The position numbers and the translations under genes were made by a program. The notes under the pieces are model-generated. The model saw only the letters and a program-made list of their open reading frames with translations. It did no database searches and was not told where the DNA came from. Below are positions 1-7,761 of a stretch of DNA of 64,000 nucleotides, piece after piece (positions within the stretch are counted from its first letter, which is position 1; every line of letters begins with the position of its first letter). The stretch is from Streptomyces bambusae. GTDB lineage: Bacteria; Actinomycetota; Actinomycetes; Streptomycetales; Streptomycetaceae. The DNA lies in assembly GCF_020532645.1 (NCBI RefSeq), contig NZ_JAJAUZ010000021.1:54393-118392 (forward strand), written 5' to 3'.

Positions 1-556
1 CTTCGAGGTGGTTCCGGAAACCGGTCGCGCAGGTGCTGTTCCACGGCTCGGTGTCGTACTCGTCGATCGCCAGCACCGATTCCACTTCTGCCTTCGTCGG
101 CAGCTCGGGCGCCCGCGGGGACAGGCCGAGCTGGCGGCGCAGGAAGGGGTTCTCATCGATCTTGACCTTGAGTTCCCAGTTGCCGCTGCCGTACGCGAAC
201 GGGCCGTCCATCACCTGTCCGTCGAGGTCCCGGCCGGTACCGCCGAGGAAGTCCGGCGCCCAGAGCGACGAGGCAGGGCTGCGGTCCTGGGTCCAGTCCC
301 AGTACGGGAGGGTGACGCGCCGGTCGACGGTCTGCAGCGCCTTCTCGAACTCGATCAGCATCCTGCGGTGCCACGGCAGGAACGACGGCGAACGGTGCCC
401 CACCCGGCTGCCGGCATCCTGGTCGCTGAGGAAGAACGTGCTGTGCAGCGTCACGAACTCCTCGTACGTGCCGTTCCGCTTGAGCGTGAGCAGGGCGTTG
501 ACGAAGCGGCGCTTCTCGGCCCGGGAGAGCCGGGCCTGGTTCTTCCGTATGTTCAC
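1..556 (-). CDS. melC2: Tyrosinase MelC2, 3' end beyond the window
   Basis: Binuclear type-3 copper monooxygenase that oxidises tyrosine and DOPA to quinones, giving melanin. About 185 residues are visible. The three CuA histidines fall at positions 38, 54 and 63 (motif VGHRSPSFLPWHRR), which are the positions known in Streptomyces tyrosinases, followed by LPYWDW and the SLWAPDFLGGTGR segment. The CuB half lies outside the window. The start is GTG at 554-556, overlapping the TGA of melC1 as GTGA, so translation is probably coupled. No signal peptide is present, as expected, because export depends on the MelC1 partner. Confidence 0.95.
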   Translation of the reverse strand, partial: MNIRKNQARLSRAEKRRFVNALLTLKRNGTYEEFVTLHSTFFLSDQDAGSRVGHRSPSFLPWHRRMLIEFEKALQTVDRRVTLPYWDWTQDRSPASSLWAPDFLGGTGRDLDGQVMDGPFAYGSGNWELKVKIDENPFLRRQLGLSPRAPELPTKAEVESVLAIDEYDTEPWNSTCATGFRNHLE

Positions 557-1026
557 CGCGCGCCTCCGGTCTGCAGGGGCAGCAGCTGGGCGCCCTTGAG
601 GTCGACGACCGCGGCGCGGGCAGCGGCCAGCGGGCTGTCGAAGGTCTCGTAGTGGTTGACGACACTGACCCAGGTGCCGTCGGCGTTCCGCATCAGGTGC
701 AGGTCGCGGCCGTCGATGCGGACCGACCAGCCTTCGGTGGCGTGCCCGGAGTGGTCCTGGCCGCCGGCGGCGCCGTGGCCGGAGTGGCCGGAGTGGCCGC
801 CCTTGCGGGCCGCGGACGCGTCGGGGGCGGTGCGGACGCCCTGGATACGGCGGCCCTGGAAGACCTCGTCGAAGCCGTCGGCCCCGGCGCCGGCGTCGGC
901 GCCGCGCGCGCCGGTACGGGGCTCCGGGTCGGCGAGCGCGGTGGAGTTGGCGACGCCCAGGGCGGACAGGGTGGATACGACGCCTGCCGCGGCCAACAGG
1001 GCGCGGCGGCGGGTGACTTGAGGCAT
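553..1026 (-). CDS. melC1: Tyrosinase copper chaperone MelC1
   Basis: Caddie protein that delivers copper to apo-tyrosinase and carries it out of the cell through the Tat pathway. It has 157 residues: a twin-arginine signal (TRRRALLAA near residue 5), the family segment FDEVFQGRRIQG at 52-63, a histidine-rich copper-binding loop (GHSGHSGHG, DHSGH) at about 78-95, and the conserved core from GWSVRIDGRDLHLM. An upstream in-frame extension was rejected. The ATG at 1024-1026 is preceded by GAAGGA and places the RR motif at the N-terminus. First gene of the melC1-melC2 operon. Confidence 0.95.
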   Translation of the reverse strand: MPQVTRRRALLAAAGVVSTLSALGVANSTALADPEPRTGARGADAGAGADGFDEVFQGRRIQGVRTAPDASAARKGGHSGHSGHGAAGGQDHSGHATEGWSVRIDGRDLHLMRNADGTWVSVVNHYETFDSPLAAARAAVVDLKGAQLLPLQTGGAR

Positions 1027-1469
1027 GGCGATCCTTCGGCGGAGGGGTGGTGTGAGCCGAAGAAGTACCACCGGGCCGGGGGCCGGCAAAGCACCTGCCT
1101 AAGCCGCTGCGGACTTCCGGACGCGCAAGATCCGAGTTGCGCGCGGCGAAAGATCGACGATCTTCCGGTCAATGCCGGGACGGACACCGACGGAACCGAC
1201 AATTCCGCCCGAAAAGCCCGCCCCCGAACACAAACTCTTCACCACCCCACCCACCCAGCCTGCGCCCCAGCCCCCACAACCTGACGCAAAACCCCCGCTC
1301 GGCCGGAGCACCGCTCCCTCCCCGGACTGCTGCTCTCATCCGACCCCAGCCCACGCCACCCGAACCCGCCGAGGGAGCACCGCTCCACTCCTGGATCACC
1401 GCTCACGCGTCCCCGTACGACCCGCAATCCGCTGGACACCGTCACTCCGCGCCCCGCGATACTGACCTC
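1027..1469. other. Intergenic region between divergent melC1 and the DUF1877 gene
   Basis: 443 bp with no convincing coding frame. It must hold the melC promoter on the minus strand and the promoter of the gene at 1470 on the plus strand. The plus-strand side is C-rich with little structure, and I see no clear -35/-10 pair or operator. Confidence 0.5.
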
Positions 1470-1994
1470 ATGGCCGTGACCCAACAACTCGCCCGCGTCT
1501 CGGCGGAGTATCTGGCCGCATGCCGCCGTTCAGCCGAAGAATCCCCGGACGGCGACCCGGGCTGGGACCGGCCCCCGGCAGACGTACTGGACCTGGACTG
1601 GGCAGCAGCAGCCCTCCTCCGCACCCGCGAACGGGCGGGCCCGGACGACCTCCAACTGAACGCCCTCCGCGACGCCACATCGGGAGACCCGAACGTCGAC
1701 GTCGGCTACCTCAACACCCATCCCCACGCCATCGGCCCGTTCGGCCCCGCCGCAACCGCCGTCACCCCCGTCCAGGTCACCCGCATCTCCGACCTGCTCG
1801 CCGACATCGACCTGCCGTCCCTCTTGGCGACCCGGCCGGCGGACGGGCCGGACCTGACCGCCCGGACCGTTGACCGCGCGTACGGATCCGGCGGGGCTTC
1901 GGAGGCGTACCTCCTGGAGCACCTCGATGCCCTCCGCGCGTTCTACCGCGAGGCGTCCCGACGGCGTCTTCACATCGTGCTGTGGTGGGACTGA
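1470..1994 (+). CDS. DUF1877 (YfbM-like) family protein
   Basis: 174-residue cytoplasmic protein of unknown role. It shows the DUF1877 layout: an N-terminal helix, a DLDWAAAALL motif near residue 37 (the family's LDLDKAW), a central LTP-like segment around VTPVQVTRISDLLADID, and the C-terminal YLLEHLDALRAFYREA..LHIVLWWD. The family is known structurally but not functionally. The ATG at 1470 was chosen because it directly precedes the conserved N-terminus; a longer in-frame extension upstream is low-complexity proline-rich translation. Single-gene transcription unit, convergent with the next gene. Confidence 0.8.
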   Translation: MAVTQQLARVSAEYLAACRRSAEESPDGDPGWDRPPADVLDLDWAAAALLRTRERAGPDDLQLNALRDATSGDPNVDVGYLNTHPHAIGPFGPAATAVTPVQVTRISDLLADIDLPSLLATRPADGPDLTARTVDRAYGSGGASEAYLLEHLDALRAFYREASRRRLHIVLWWD

Positions 1995-2052
1995 CCTCAT
2001 CCCCCGACCCGCACAGCCTCACGACCTTCGCAGTCGCGGCAGTCGCAGCCGG

Positions 2053-2409
2053 TCAGCGGAACTCGTGGACGAGTTCGATCCGGCCGACGATGTGGGCGTT
2101 GAACTCCGGCAGTTCCTCGGCCGGCACCCAAAGCTCCAGGATCGTACGGCCGCCCGCCTGCCGGACCGGGTACCTGCGGACGAAGTCCGACTCGACCTCG
2201 AAGCGGGTGACGAATCCGGCGCCGTCGTGCTTGACGTTCCAGTCACGGGCGATCTTGATCGCGTAGTCCTCGTTGAGGACCGGGTAGAAGATCGGCTGGT
2301 CGGCGAGACGCGGCGGCCAGGCCCGCCACCCCGACTCCCGGACGAGTTCCAACTCCTTGGGCCCGGTCGGGCGCCACAGGGTCGTCGTCGGTGGGTGCAG
2401 GCCGGCCAT
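2053..2409 (-). CDS. ADP-ribosylation/crystallin J1-like small protein
   Basis: 118-residue protein of a family common in Streptomyces and often labelled ADP-ribosylation/crystallin J1, although it is too short to hold a hydrolase domain. Visible signature: TTLWRPTGPKELELV near the N-terminus, PPRLADQPIFYPVLNEDYA, RFEVESDFVRRYPV and ELWVPAEELPEFNAHIVG near the C-terminus. No signal peptide or membrane segment. It is convergent with the DUF1877 gene and transcribed away from the acetyltransferase at 2862. Function is unknown. Confidence 0.75.
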   Translation of the reverse strand: MAGLHPPTTTLWRPTGPKELELVRESGWRAWPPRLADQPIFYPVLNEDYAIKIARDWNVKHDGAGFVTRFEVESDFVRRYPVRQAGGRTILELWVPAEELPEFNAHIVGRIELVHEFR

Positions 2410-2861
2410 GGGAAGCGCTCTCTTTGAGGTACGGACGTGGCAACCGCGGACACGGCTCGCGCGCCCCGGTCTGACCTGGCCGACCGTACTGGCTGCGCCG
2501 CCGGGGCGACCAGCGGTTTTCCGTTCACCCAGCCCTTCGCTGCATCACTGCATGCCCCACGCAAGAGCCCCCCTTCGGGCCCACTGAACGTCGCATCCGA
2601 CCCCGGGCGCTACGAGGGCACGGGCAGCGAGATCGCGCGCCTCTGGCTGGAGTGGGTACTCAGCGCCATGGTTCTCGGCGAACCGGCCACCGGGCTGGGG
2701 GCGCGGCCGGCCGAGCGGGGGCGGTAAGAGTCCGGGGCGGGCGTTGTGCGGGGGCAGTCGCTCTGCACCGGCGTTGGGCGCGTGACCATGCCGACCGGCA
2801 CTGACAACGCCGCGATGGGGCCCGACGGTTCTTCCATGGCGCCGTACGTGATCATGAGCAG
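2410..2861. other. Intergenic region, divergent promoters
   Basis: 452 bp between two divergently transcribed genes. No coding frame with convincing composition or similarity. AAAGAGAGCGC close to 2415-2425 may be part of the ribosome binding region of the minus-strand gene. No other structure seen. Confidence 0.4.
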
Positions 2862-3452
2862 ATGAGCCTCATACTTCCGCCGATCGTTCCGCCCGGCCGC
2901 ATGAGTGAGCGCGAGCAGCCGACGTTCCGGCTTGCGCACGGAATGGAGCTGCGGCCCTGGGAGGCGGGCGACGCCGGCGTGCTGGCACGGTCGTGCCTGG
3001 ACCCGGACATCCGGCACTGGAACCGCCCCGAGCAGCTGACGGTGGCCGGTGCCCGCGAGAAGATCGCCACCTGGCGCCGGCGCTGGCAGAGCGAGGCTGC
3101 GGCGATCTGGGCGATCGCCCCGGAAGGGGCGGAAGCGCTCGGCCTGATCGGCGTGGCCGACCTGGACCTGCCGGGCGGCCAGGGCGAGATCCTCTACTGG
3201 CTCCTGCCGGCCGGCCGCGGCCGCGGCCTCATGACGGAAGCCACCCTCCGCATCTCCCACTGGGCCCTCCACGACCTCGGCCTCCACCGCCTCCGCCTCA
3301 CCCACTCCGTCCACAACCCGTCCTCCTGCCGCACCGCAACCAGAGCCGGCTTCCCGCTGGAAGGCACCATGCGCCAAGCCCTCCTCCACTCCGACGGCTG
3401 GCACGACGAACACCTCCACGCCCGCCTCCACTCCGACCCGCCACCCTCCTGA
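2862..3452 (+). CDS. GNAT family N-acetyltransferase (RimJ/RimL type)
   Basis: About 196 residues. It probably transfers an acetyl group from acetyl-CoA to a protein N-terminus or small amine; the substrate is unknown. The RimJ/RimL-like fold shows in MELRPWEAGDAGVLARSCLDPDI near the N-terminus, the acetyl-CoA loop GRGRGLMTEA (about 123-132), and the C-terminal HSVHNPSSCRTATRAGFPLEG. Start choice is uncertain: ATG 2862 has no strong ribosome binding site, and an in-frame ATG at 2901 (MSEREQ) would still retain the whole domain. Confidence 0.8.
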   Translation: MSLILPPIVPPGRMSEREQPTFRLAHGMELRPWEAGDAGVLARSCLDPDIRHWNRPEQLTVAGAREKIATWRRRWQSEAAAIWAIAPEGAEALGLIGVADLDLPGGQGEILYWLLPAGRGRGLMTEATLRISHWALHDLGLHRLRLTHSVHNPSSCRTATRAGFPLEGTMRQALLHSDGWHDEHLHARLHSDPPPS

Positions 3453-3518
3453 GGGGGCCCGCGCTGCCCGTCGAGGGCCGCAAGCACCGGAACCTGGTCT
3501 GGCCCCGGTCCGCCGGCA

Positions 3519-3547
3519 GGGCTCATCCCCGCGGGTGCGGGGAGCGC
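3519..3547. repeat. Solitary type I-E-like CRISPR repeat sequence / GC hairpin
   Basis: A 29-bp stretch centred on CCCCGCGGGTGCGGGG closely resembles a type I-E CRISPR repeat of actinobacteria (GCTCCCCGCACCCGCGGGGATG on the other strand). No second copy lies one spacer length away on either side and no cas gene is in the window. It sits between convergent genes ending at 3452 and 3629, so it may simply be a GC hairpin or terminator. Confidence 0.35.
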
Positions 3548-3628
3548 GCTCAGGGGGCGAGCAGCAGAGACGGGCCGGCCGGTCACCGGCAGAACGGGTG
3601 CGCTGCCGGGATGGCTGCCGGGACCGCA

Positions 3629-5812
3629 TCATGATCGCGCAGCCCCACCCGCTTCGTGTCGTGCATCCTTGGCAGCGACGGCGTTGCCGCGGACGACCCT
3701 CGTCAACCGGTGGTCGGGGCCCAGCACCCGCTCACAGTCAGCCAGCGTCCGCTCGAACAACGGAATCGCCCGAACCAAATCCCCCGCCGACTCATACGCG
3801 TAAGCCAAGTTGTTCCCCGAGTTCAAGGTGTCCGGGTGATCGGAGCCCAACACCCGAGTCCGCTCGAACAACGGAATCGCCCGAACCAGATCCCCCGCCG
3901 ACTCATACGCGTAAGCCAAGTTGTTCCGCGAAGTCAGGGTGCTCGGGTGGTCGTGGCCCAGCACCCGCTCAATGTCGGCCAGCGTCCGCTCGAACAACGG
4001 AATCGCCCGAACCAGATTCCCCGCCGACCGGTAGCCATAGGCAAGGTTGTTCCGCGAGGTCAGGGTGTCCGGGTGATCGGAACCCAACACCCGAGTCCGC
4101 TCGACCAGCGTCCGCTCATACAACGGAATCGCCCGAACCAAATCCCCCGCCGACTCATACGCGCTGGCAAGGTTGTTCCGCGAGTTCAAGGTGTTCGGAT
4201 GATCAGAGCCCAACACTCGCTCGCCATCGGCCAGCGTCCGCTCGAACAAAGGAATCGCCCGAACCAGATCCCCCGCCGACCAGTAGCCATAGGCAAGGTT
4301 GTTCCGCGAGGTCAGGGTGCCCGGGTGCTCAGAGCCCAACACCCGCTCAGTGTCGGCAAGTGCGCGTCGTAGATGCTTGAGCGCCCTGCCGGGCAGGCCC
4401 TGCTCGCAGAGGAAGAACCCGGTTTCACTGAGGATACGAGCGGTGACGACGGTGCCGTCGTCCTCGGTGATGTGGTCGGCGAGAAAGTCTGCGTGGGGAA
4501 TCAGGGTGCGCCAGGTAGGCCATGTAGCAGGGTCGTCCAGGGTGGCGGGCAAGGCAGTGTTCAGGTTGGCGGCAGCCCGGTTGCGTGCCTGGCCGATGGC
4601 GTCGGGGGGGCGGTGAGGGTCGTCGTGGTCGGGAGTGCGCGCGAGGGCTTGGACGAGCCGGTGGATGGTCAGGCTGTCGGTGTCCGGGTCGGGGGTGATC
4701 ATGCTGTAGGCCGTGAGCAGGCCGATTGCCTTGTTCCGGGCGGGTGCTTCGGCGAAGCCGTCCAGCAGGGTGATGGGGATCTGGTCGGGGGCATACCAGG
4801 CCAGGGTCCGCAGCAGGTCGCCGGCGAGCGGGTGGAGGCTGTCGATGCGGTCCAGGGTGAGGCGCCAGACGCGGGCGATGGTGCGTTCGCTCGTGGTGGT
4901 GACGGAACCGTCGCGGTACATGTCTGCGGGGTAGCGGGCGAGGAGGTCGAGGTAGGCGCGGGGGGTGGGGGTGGTGACCTGGTTTTCGACCAGGTAGGCG
5001 GCAGCTTGTTCGATGGCGAGGGGCAGGTGGCCGAGTTCGGCGCACAGTTCGGCGGCGCCGTCGAGGTTGCGCAGGCCCGTGGCTGTGGTGATCCGGGTGA
5101 GGAGGTCCAGGGACTCGTCCGGGTCGAGGACGTCCAGGCGCACCACTGTGGTGGCGTGGTTCCAGGTGGTGGCGAGCCGGCTGGTGATCAGGAGGCGGCC
5201 GGTGGTGGGGCCTTGGGTGAGGGGGGCGATGTCGGTGGGGTCGTTGACGTTGTCGAGGATCAGCAGCCAGCCGGTGTGGGTGGCCAGCCACTGCAGGGCG
5301 CGTTCGGCGAGCTTCTCCACGGGCAGGGTGTGGGCGAGGGTCGGTTGCAGAGCGGCGGCCAGGTCGGCCAAGCCCTGCTGCACGCCTGCTTCACTGTCGG
5401 CGTTGATCCACCGGACCGGAGTGCAGCCGTGGGCGCGGGTGGCGGCCCAGTGGGCGGCGAGGGTGCTTTTCCCGATTCCTCCGAGGCCGTGAATGGCCTG
5501 GACCACAGCCCTGCCGGGGGCAGCAAGCGCGGCGTCGAGCCGGTCCAGTTCGCCGGTGCGGCCGACGAAGTGGTGGGGGCGGTTGTGGAGGTTGTCCAGC
5601 CCGGGCGGGGCATCCACCTCGGCTGCCGGCCGTAACGTCTCGGGAGGCAGCGCTAACGCTACGACGCTTGCGTTGTCGCCGGTTACCGCAGGCCCGTAGC
5701 TGTCGCCGGCGATGGCGATGGACCGCTCCCCGCCCGCGTCTGACCTGGCCGGAGGCCGAGTGGGCGCAGGCGGCTGGGGCCCCTCGGCCGGCTTCCGGAA
5801 AGGCCACCTCAC
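3629..5812 (-). CDS. STAND ATPase: NB-ARC domain with C-terminal TPR array
   Basis: 727 residues. STAND proteins are ATP-dependent signalling switches that oligomerise on sensing a ligand. Order seen: a short N-terminal segment with RSIAIAGDSYGPAVTGDN (30-47), a linker HHFVGRTGELDRLD (about 80), the P-loop GLGGIGKST (109-117), Walker B LLILDNVNDP (about 193), a winged-helix part, then TPRs from about 480 made of near-identical 42-residue units ERVLGSDHPDTLTSRNNLAYGYxSAGD. One late unit lacks the usual LADxE, an in-frame contraction. No effector domain is recognisable, so the coupled upstream membrane protein may supply output. The GTG start at 5810-5812 overlaps that gene's TGA. Confidence 0.85.
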   Translation of the reverse strand: MRWPFRKPAEGPQPPAPTRPPARSDAGGERSIAIAGDSYGPAVTGDNASVVALALPPETLRPAAEVDAPPGLDNLHNRPHHFVGRTGELDRLDAALAAPGRAVVQAIHGLGGIGKSTLAAHWAATRAHGCTPVRWINADSEAGVQQGLADLAAALQPTLAHTLPVEKLAERALQWLATHTGWLLILDNVNDPTDIAPLTQGPTTGRLLITSRLATTWNHATTVVRLDVLDPDESLDLLTRITTATGLRNLDGAAELCAELGHLPLAIEQAAAYLVENQVTTPTPRAYLDLLARYPADMYRDGSVTTTSERTIARVWRLTLDRIDSLHPLAGDLLRTLAWYAPDQIPITLLDGFAEAPARNKAIGLLTAYSMITPDPDTDSLTIHRLVQALARTPDHDDPHRPPDAIGQARNRAAANLNTALPATLDDPATWPTWRTLIPHADFLADHITEDDGTVVTARILSETGFFLCEQGLPGRALKHLRRALADTERVLGSEHPGTLTSRNNLAYGYWSAGDLVRAIPLFERTLADGERVLGSDHPNTLNSRNNLASAYESAGDLVRAIPLYERTLVERTRVLGSDHPDTLTSRNNLAYGYRSAGNLVRAIPLFERTLADIERVLGHDHPSTLTSRNNLAYAYESAGDLVRAIPLFERTRVLGSDHPDTLNSGNNLAYAYESAGDLVRAIPLFERTLADCERVLGPDHRLTRVVRGNAVAAKDARHEAGGAARS

Positions 5813-6360
5813 GGCTGTGTACCGCCGTGGTGGTCACCGGTCGACAGGGGGCCGGTGTTGTCGCCGCCGATTGCGATCGAGCGGTCCCCTGCCGCGGACA
5901 CTGTGCCCAGGGCCGGCTGAGCGGAGGACTGCTGGGGCGTCGGCTGCCCGCCCGCGGCCTGATCGGAGGGCGGGCCAGGGGTAGGGGCATGGGTATCGCT
6001 GGTGGAAATGCTGCCCGAGTTGCTGCCGCCGATTGCGACCGCGCGCCCGCCGGGGGCCTGGACCACGGGGCCCAAGGGTTCGCTTCCACTGGGGCGAGCG
6101 GCAAAGCCGTACCCCCACATGCCGGCCAGCGCCGCCACGGCCGCACCGACTCCCGCGGCCACCGACCATCGGACCCCGGAATCCTCCAGCACCGACGGCA
6201 GAACCAGCACCCCGCACAACCATGTGGGCACCGCGAAGCCCGCAACCGTCACGAGGCCCGCCACCACCCACCTGCCGAACCGTCCCACGCCCGCCCCTCC
6301 CCGAACGATCGTCCGTGTCCCCATCACAATGGCAGTCGCAGGCCGTTCCTGACGCCCCAT
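5809..6360 (-). CDS. Two-helix membrane protein with SIAIGGDN motifs, partner of the STAND ATPase
   Basis: 183 residues, not recognised as a named family. Two hydrophobic stretches (about 31-53 and 66-88) are followed by a hydrophilic tail containing two related motifs: GRAVAIGGSNSGSISTSD and DRSIAIGGDNTGPLSTGD. The STAND ATPase encoded immediately downstream carries a third copy near its N-terminus, and the two genes overlap as GTGA, so they are probably co-translated and interact. I infer that the motif is a shared adaptor surface and that this protein anchors or executes the response at the membrane. Confidence 0.65.
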   Translation of the reverse strand: MGRQERPATAIVMGTRTIVRGGAGVGRFGRWVVAGLVTVAGFAVPTWLCGVLVLPSVLEDSGVRWSVAAGVGAAVAALAGMWGYGFAARPSGSEPLGPVVQAPGGRAVAIGGSNSGSISTSDTHAPTPGPPSDQAAGGQPTPQQSSAQPALGTVSAAGDRSIAIGGDNTGPLSTGDHHGGTQP

Positions 6361-6429
6361 CTGCGCGGACCAGGGACCTCTCCGAGGTGCTGTGTGCCCT
6401 TGGGGCGGGCGGAGGTGTCGGTGACGGGC

Positions 6430-6564
6430 TTAGTCGGCGCCCTCACGACGTCGCCGCACCATCGCCCTGCCGTACCGAAGTGCCCACACACCGGTGAGGA
6501 GCGTCAACGAGGAACCGAGGCTGCCGAGGAACTCCGGAATCGCGGCTGCCAGCAGCGCGTTCAC
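6430..6564 (-). CDS. Small single-span membrane protein (44 aa)
   Basis: Starts with GTG at 6562-6564, overlapping the TGA of the upstream gene, and reads MNALLAAAIPEFLGS, then a hydrophobic stretch ending at LTGVWALRYGRAM and a basic tail RRRR. The GTGA coupling, sensible composition and typical inside-positive topology support a real microprotein. Function unknown. Confidence 0.6.
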   Translation of the reverse strand: MNALLAAAIPEFLGSLGSSLTLLTGVWALRYGRAMVRRRREGAD

Positions 6565-7484
6565 CGGTCGGCCCGCCCGAGGGCGCGCTCGGTGTGGAGC
6601 TTGCCAAGTCGCTTGAGCTTGCGGCGGACCCGCTCCCCGGCGCTGTCGGGATCCGGCTCGTGCACGGCGGCCGCGGCCCGGCTCCAGCTGGCCTTCGGGT
6701 CGCCGGCCCACGCACGGGCGACGGCGGCCTCGGCGGGATTGAGGCCACGCAGCACGGATGGGAGGCGGGCGTCGCTCATCTCGTCGGCGAGGAGATCGTC
6801 TTCGGGGAGGCGGTGGTCGATGGCGAGGTCCGCGAGCGTGAGGGTGGAGGTGAGAGGGGACTGGAGGAGGCCAACCCTCTGACCCCGAATCCGGTGGTCC
6901 CACACCGGCTTCCACCGTTGCCGCTCCATCGCCAGGTGGGTGTTGAGGATGTCCAGGAGCTCGGGATCGGTCAGGTAGCGGCCGAGGTCGTCCACCCAGT
7001 CGCCGAGAAGCGCGTCGATCAGCCAGTCCCGGCAGTCCTCGGGACGCCGGATCCCCAGCACGTGCCGCGCGAAGGCGTCGACTGCCGCGTGGTCGCCCTC
7101 GATAGCCGCGTTCCGCGCCGCCAGGGCGGCACCCAGCACGATCCGGCGACTGAAACGCACGACGTCGTTGACCAGCTTGGCCCAGCAGAGGAACGAAGGG
7201 TGGGCGCCCAGGTCGTGGACGGCGAACTCGAAGTCCGCCATGCCGTCGCGCCACCAGATCGTTCGAAAGACGAACCTGGCAAAGCGGTCAGCGCGCAGCA
7301 ACTCGGCCGAGCGGCAGAGAAGAAACGCCTGCAGTCGTTCCCAGAGGGGTCCAGGCCGACCGATGAGGACCTCGCGGACACACGGTGCTGCCCGGTCGGG
7401 CACCGGCCGCCGCCTTGAGGCCGTCTGGTCGGCCGGCTCGGGGAAGAGCACGGCGGCGGTGCACGGGGTGGTCGGGGCGGGCAT
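6561..7484 (-). CDS. Hypothetical protein with C-terminal helix-turn-helix-like region
   Basis: 307 residues, no family recognised. The body is helical and rich in charged residues (RADRFARFVFRTIWWRDGMADFEFAVHDLG). The last about 70 residues (RGLNPAEAAVARAWAGDP...RRKLKRLGKLHTERA) resemble the helix-turn-helix of a sigma region 4 or an XRE-type domain, but I cannot assign it. The ATG at 7482-7484 follows AAAGGAG; an in-frame upstream extension to 7748 is out of character and was rejected. Translation is coupled to the 44-residue membrane protein, and the STAND pair follows on the same strand. Confidence 0.65.
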   Translation of the reverse strand: MPAPTTPCTAAVLFPEPADQTASRRRPVPDRAAPCVREVLIGRPGPLWERLQAFLLCRSAELLRADRFARFVFRTIWWRDGMADFEFAVHDLGAHPSFLCWAKLVNDVVRFSRRIVLGAALAARNAAIEGDHAAVDAFARHVLGIRRPEDCRDWLIDALLGDWVDDLGRYLTDPELLDILNTHLAMERQRWKPVWDHRIRGQRVGLLQSPLTSTLTLADLAIDHRLPEDDLLADEMSDARLPSVLRGLNPAEAAVARAWAGDPKASWSRAAAAVHEPDPDSAGERVRRKLKRLGKLHTERALGRADR

Positions 7485-7761
7485 GAGGTCTCCTTTGCCG
7501 TTGAGGGGAGGTTCCCCTATCTCTTGGCGCGGCAGAGACCGGAACCGGCAAAGAATCTTGGAAGCGCCCGAGTTCGGGGTCTGAGGAAAATCGGTGTCAG
7601 ATCGTGCGCTAAGCCTCCGTCGGCGCTGGTGGGCGGTCGGCGGGGCGTCCGCATAGGCGCGTCTGAAGTCGTCCCCTGCTCGCGAGCAACCGGCCTTGGG
7701 GAGGATCGGCTCGGTGGGTAGCGGTTGGGTGTGCAGTTTGCTGAACACCTTCGGGTCGTGA

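Noticed and set aside
3519..3547. CRISPR array
   Set aside because: Only one repeat-like unit; no second copy at spacer distance and no cas genes. Kept as a solitary repeat or hairpin only.
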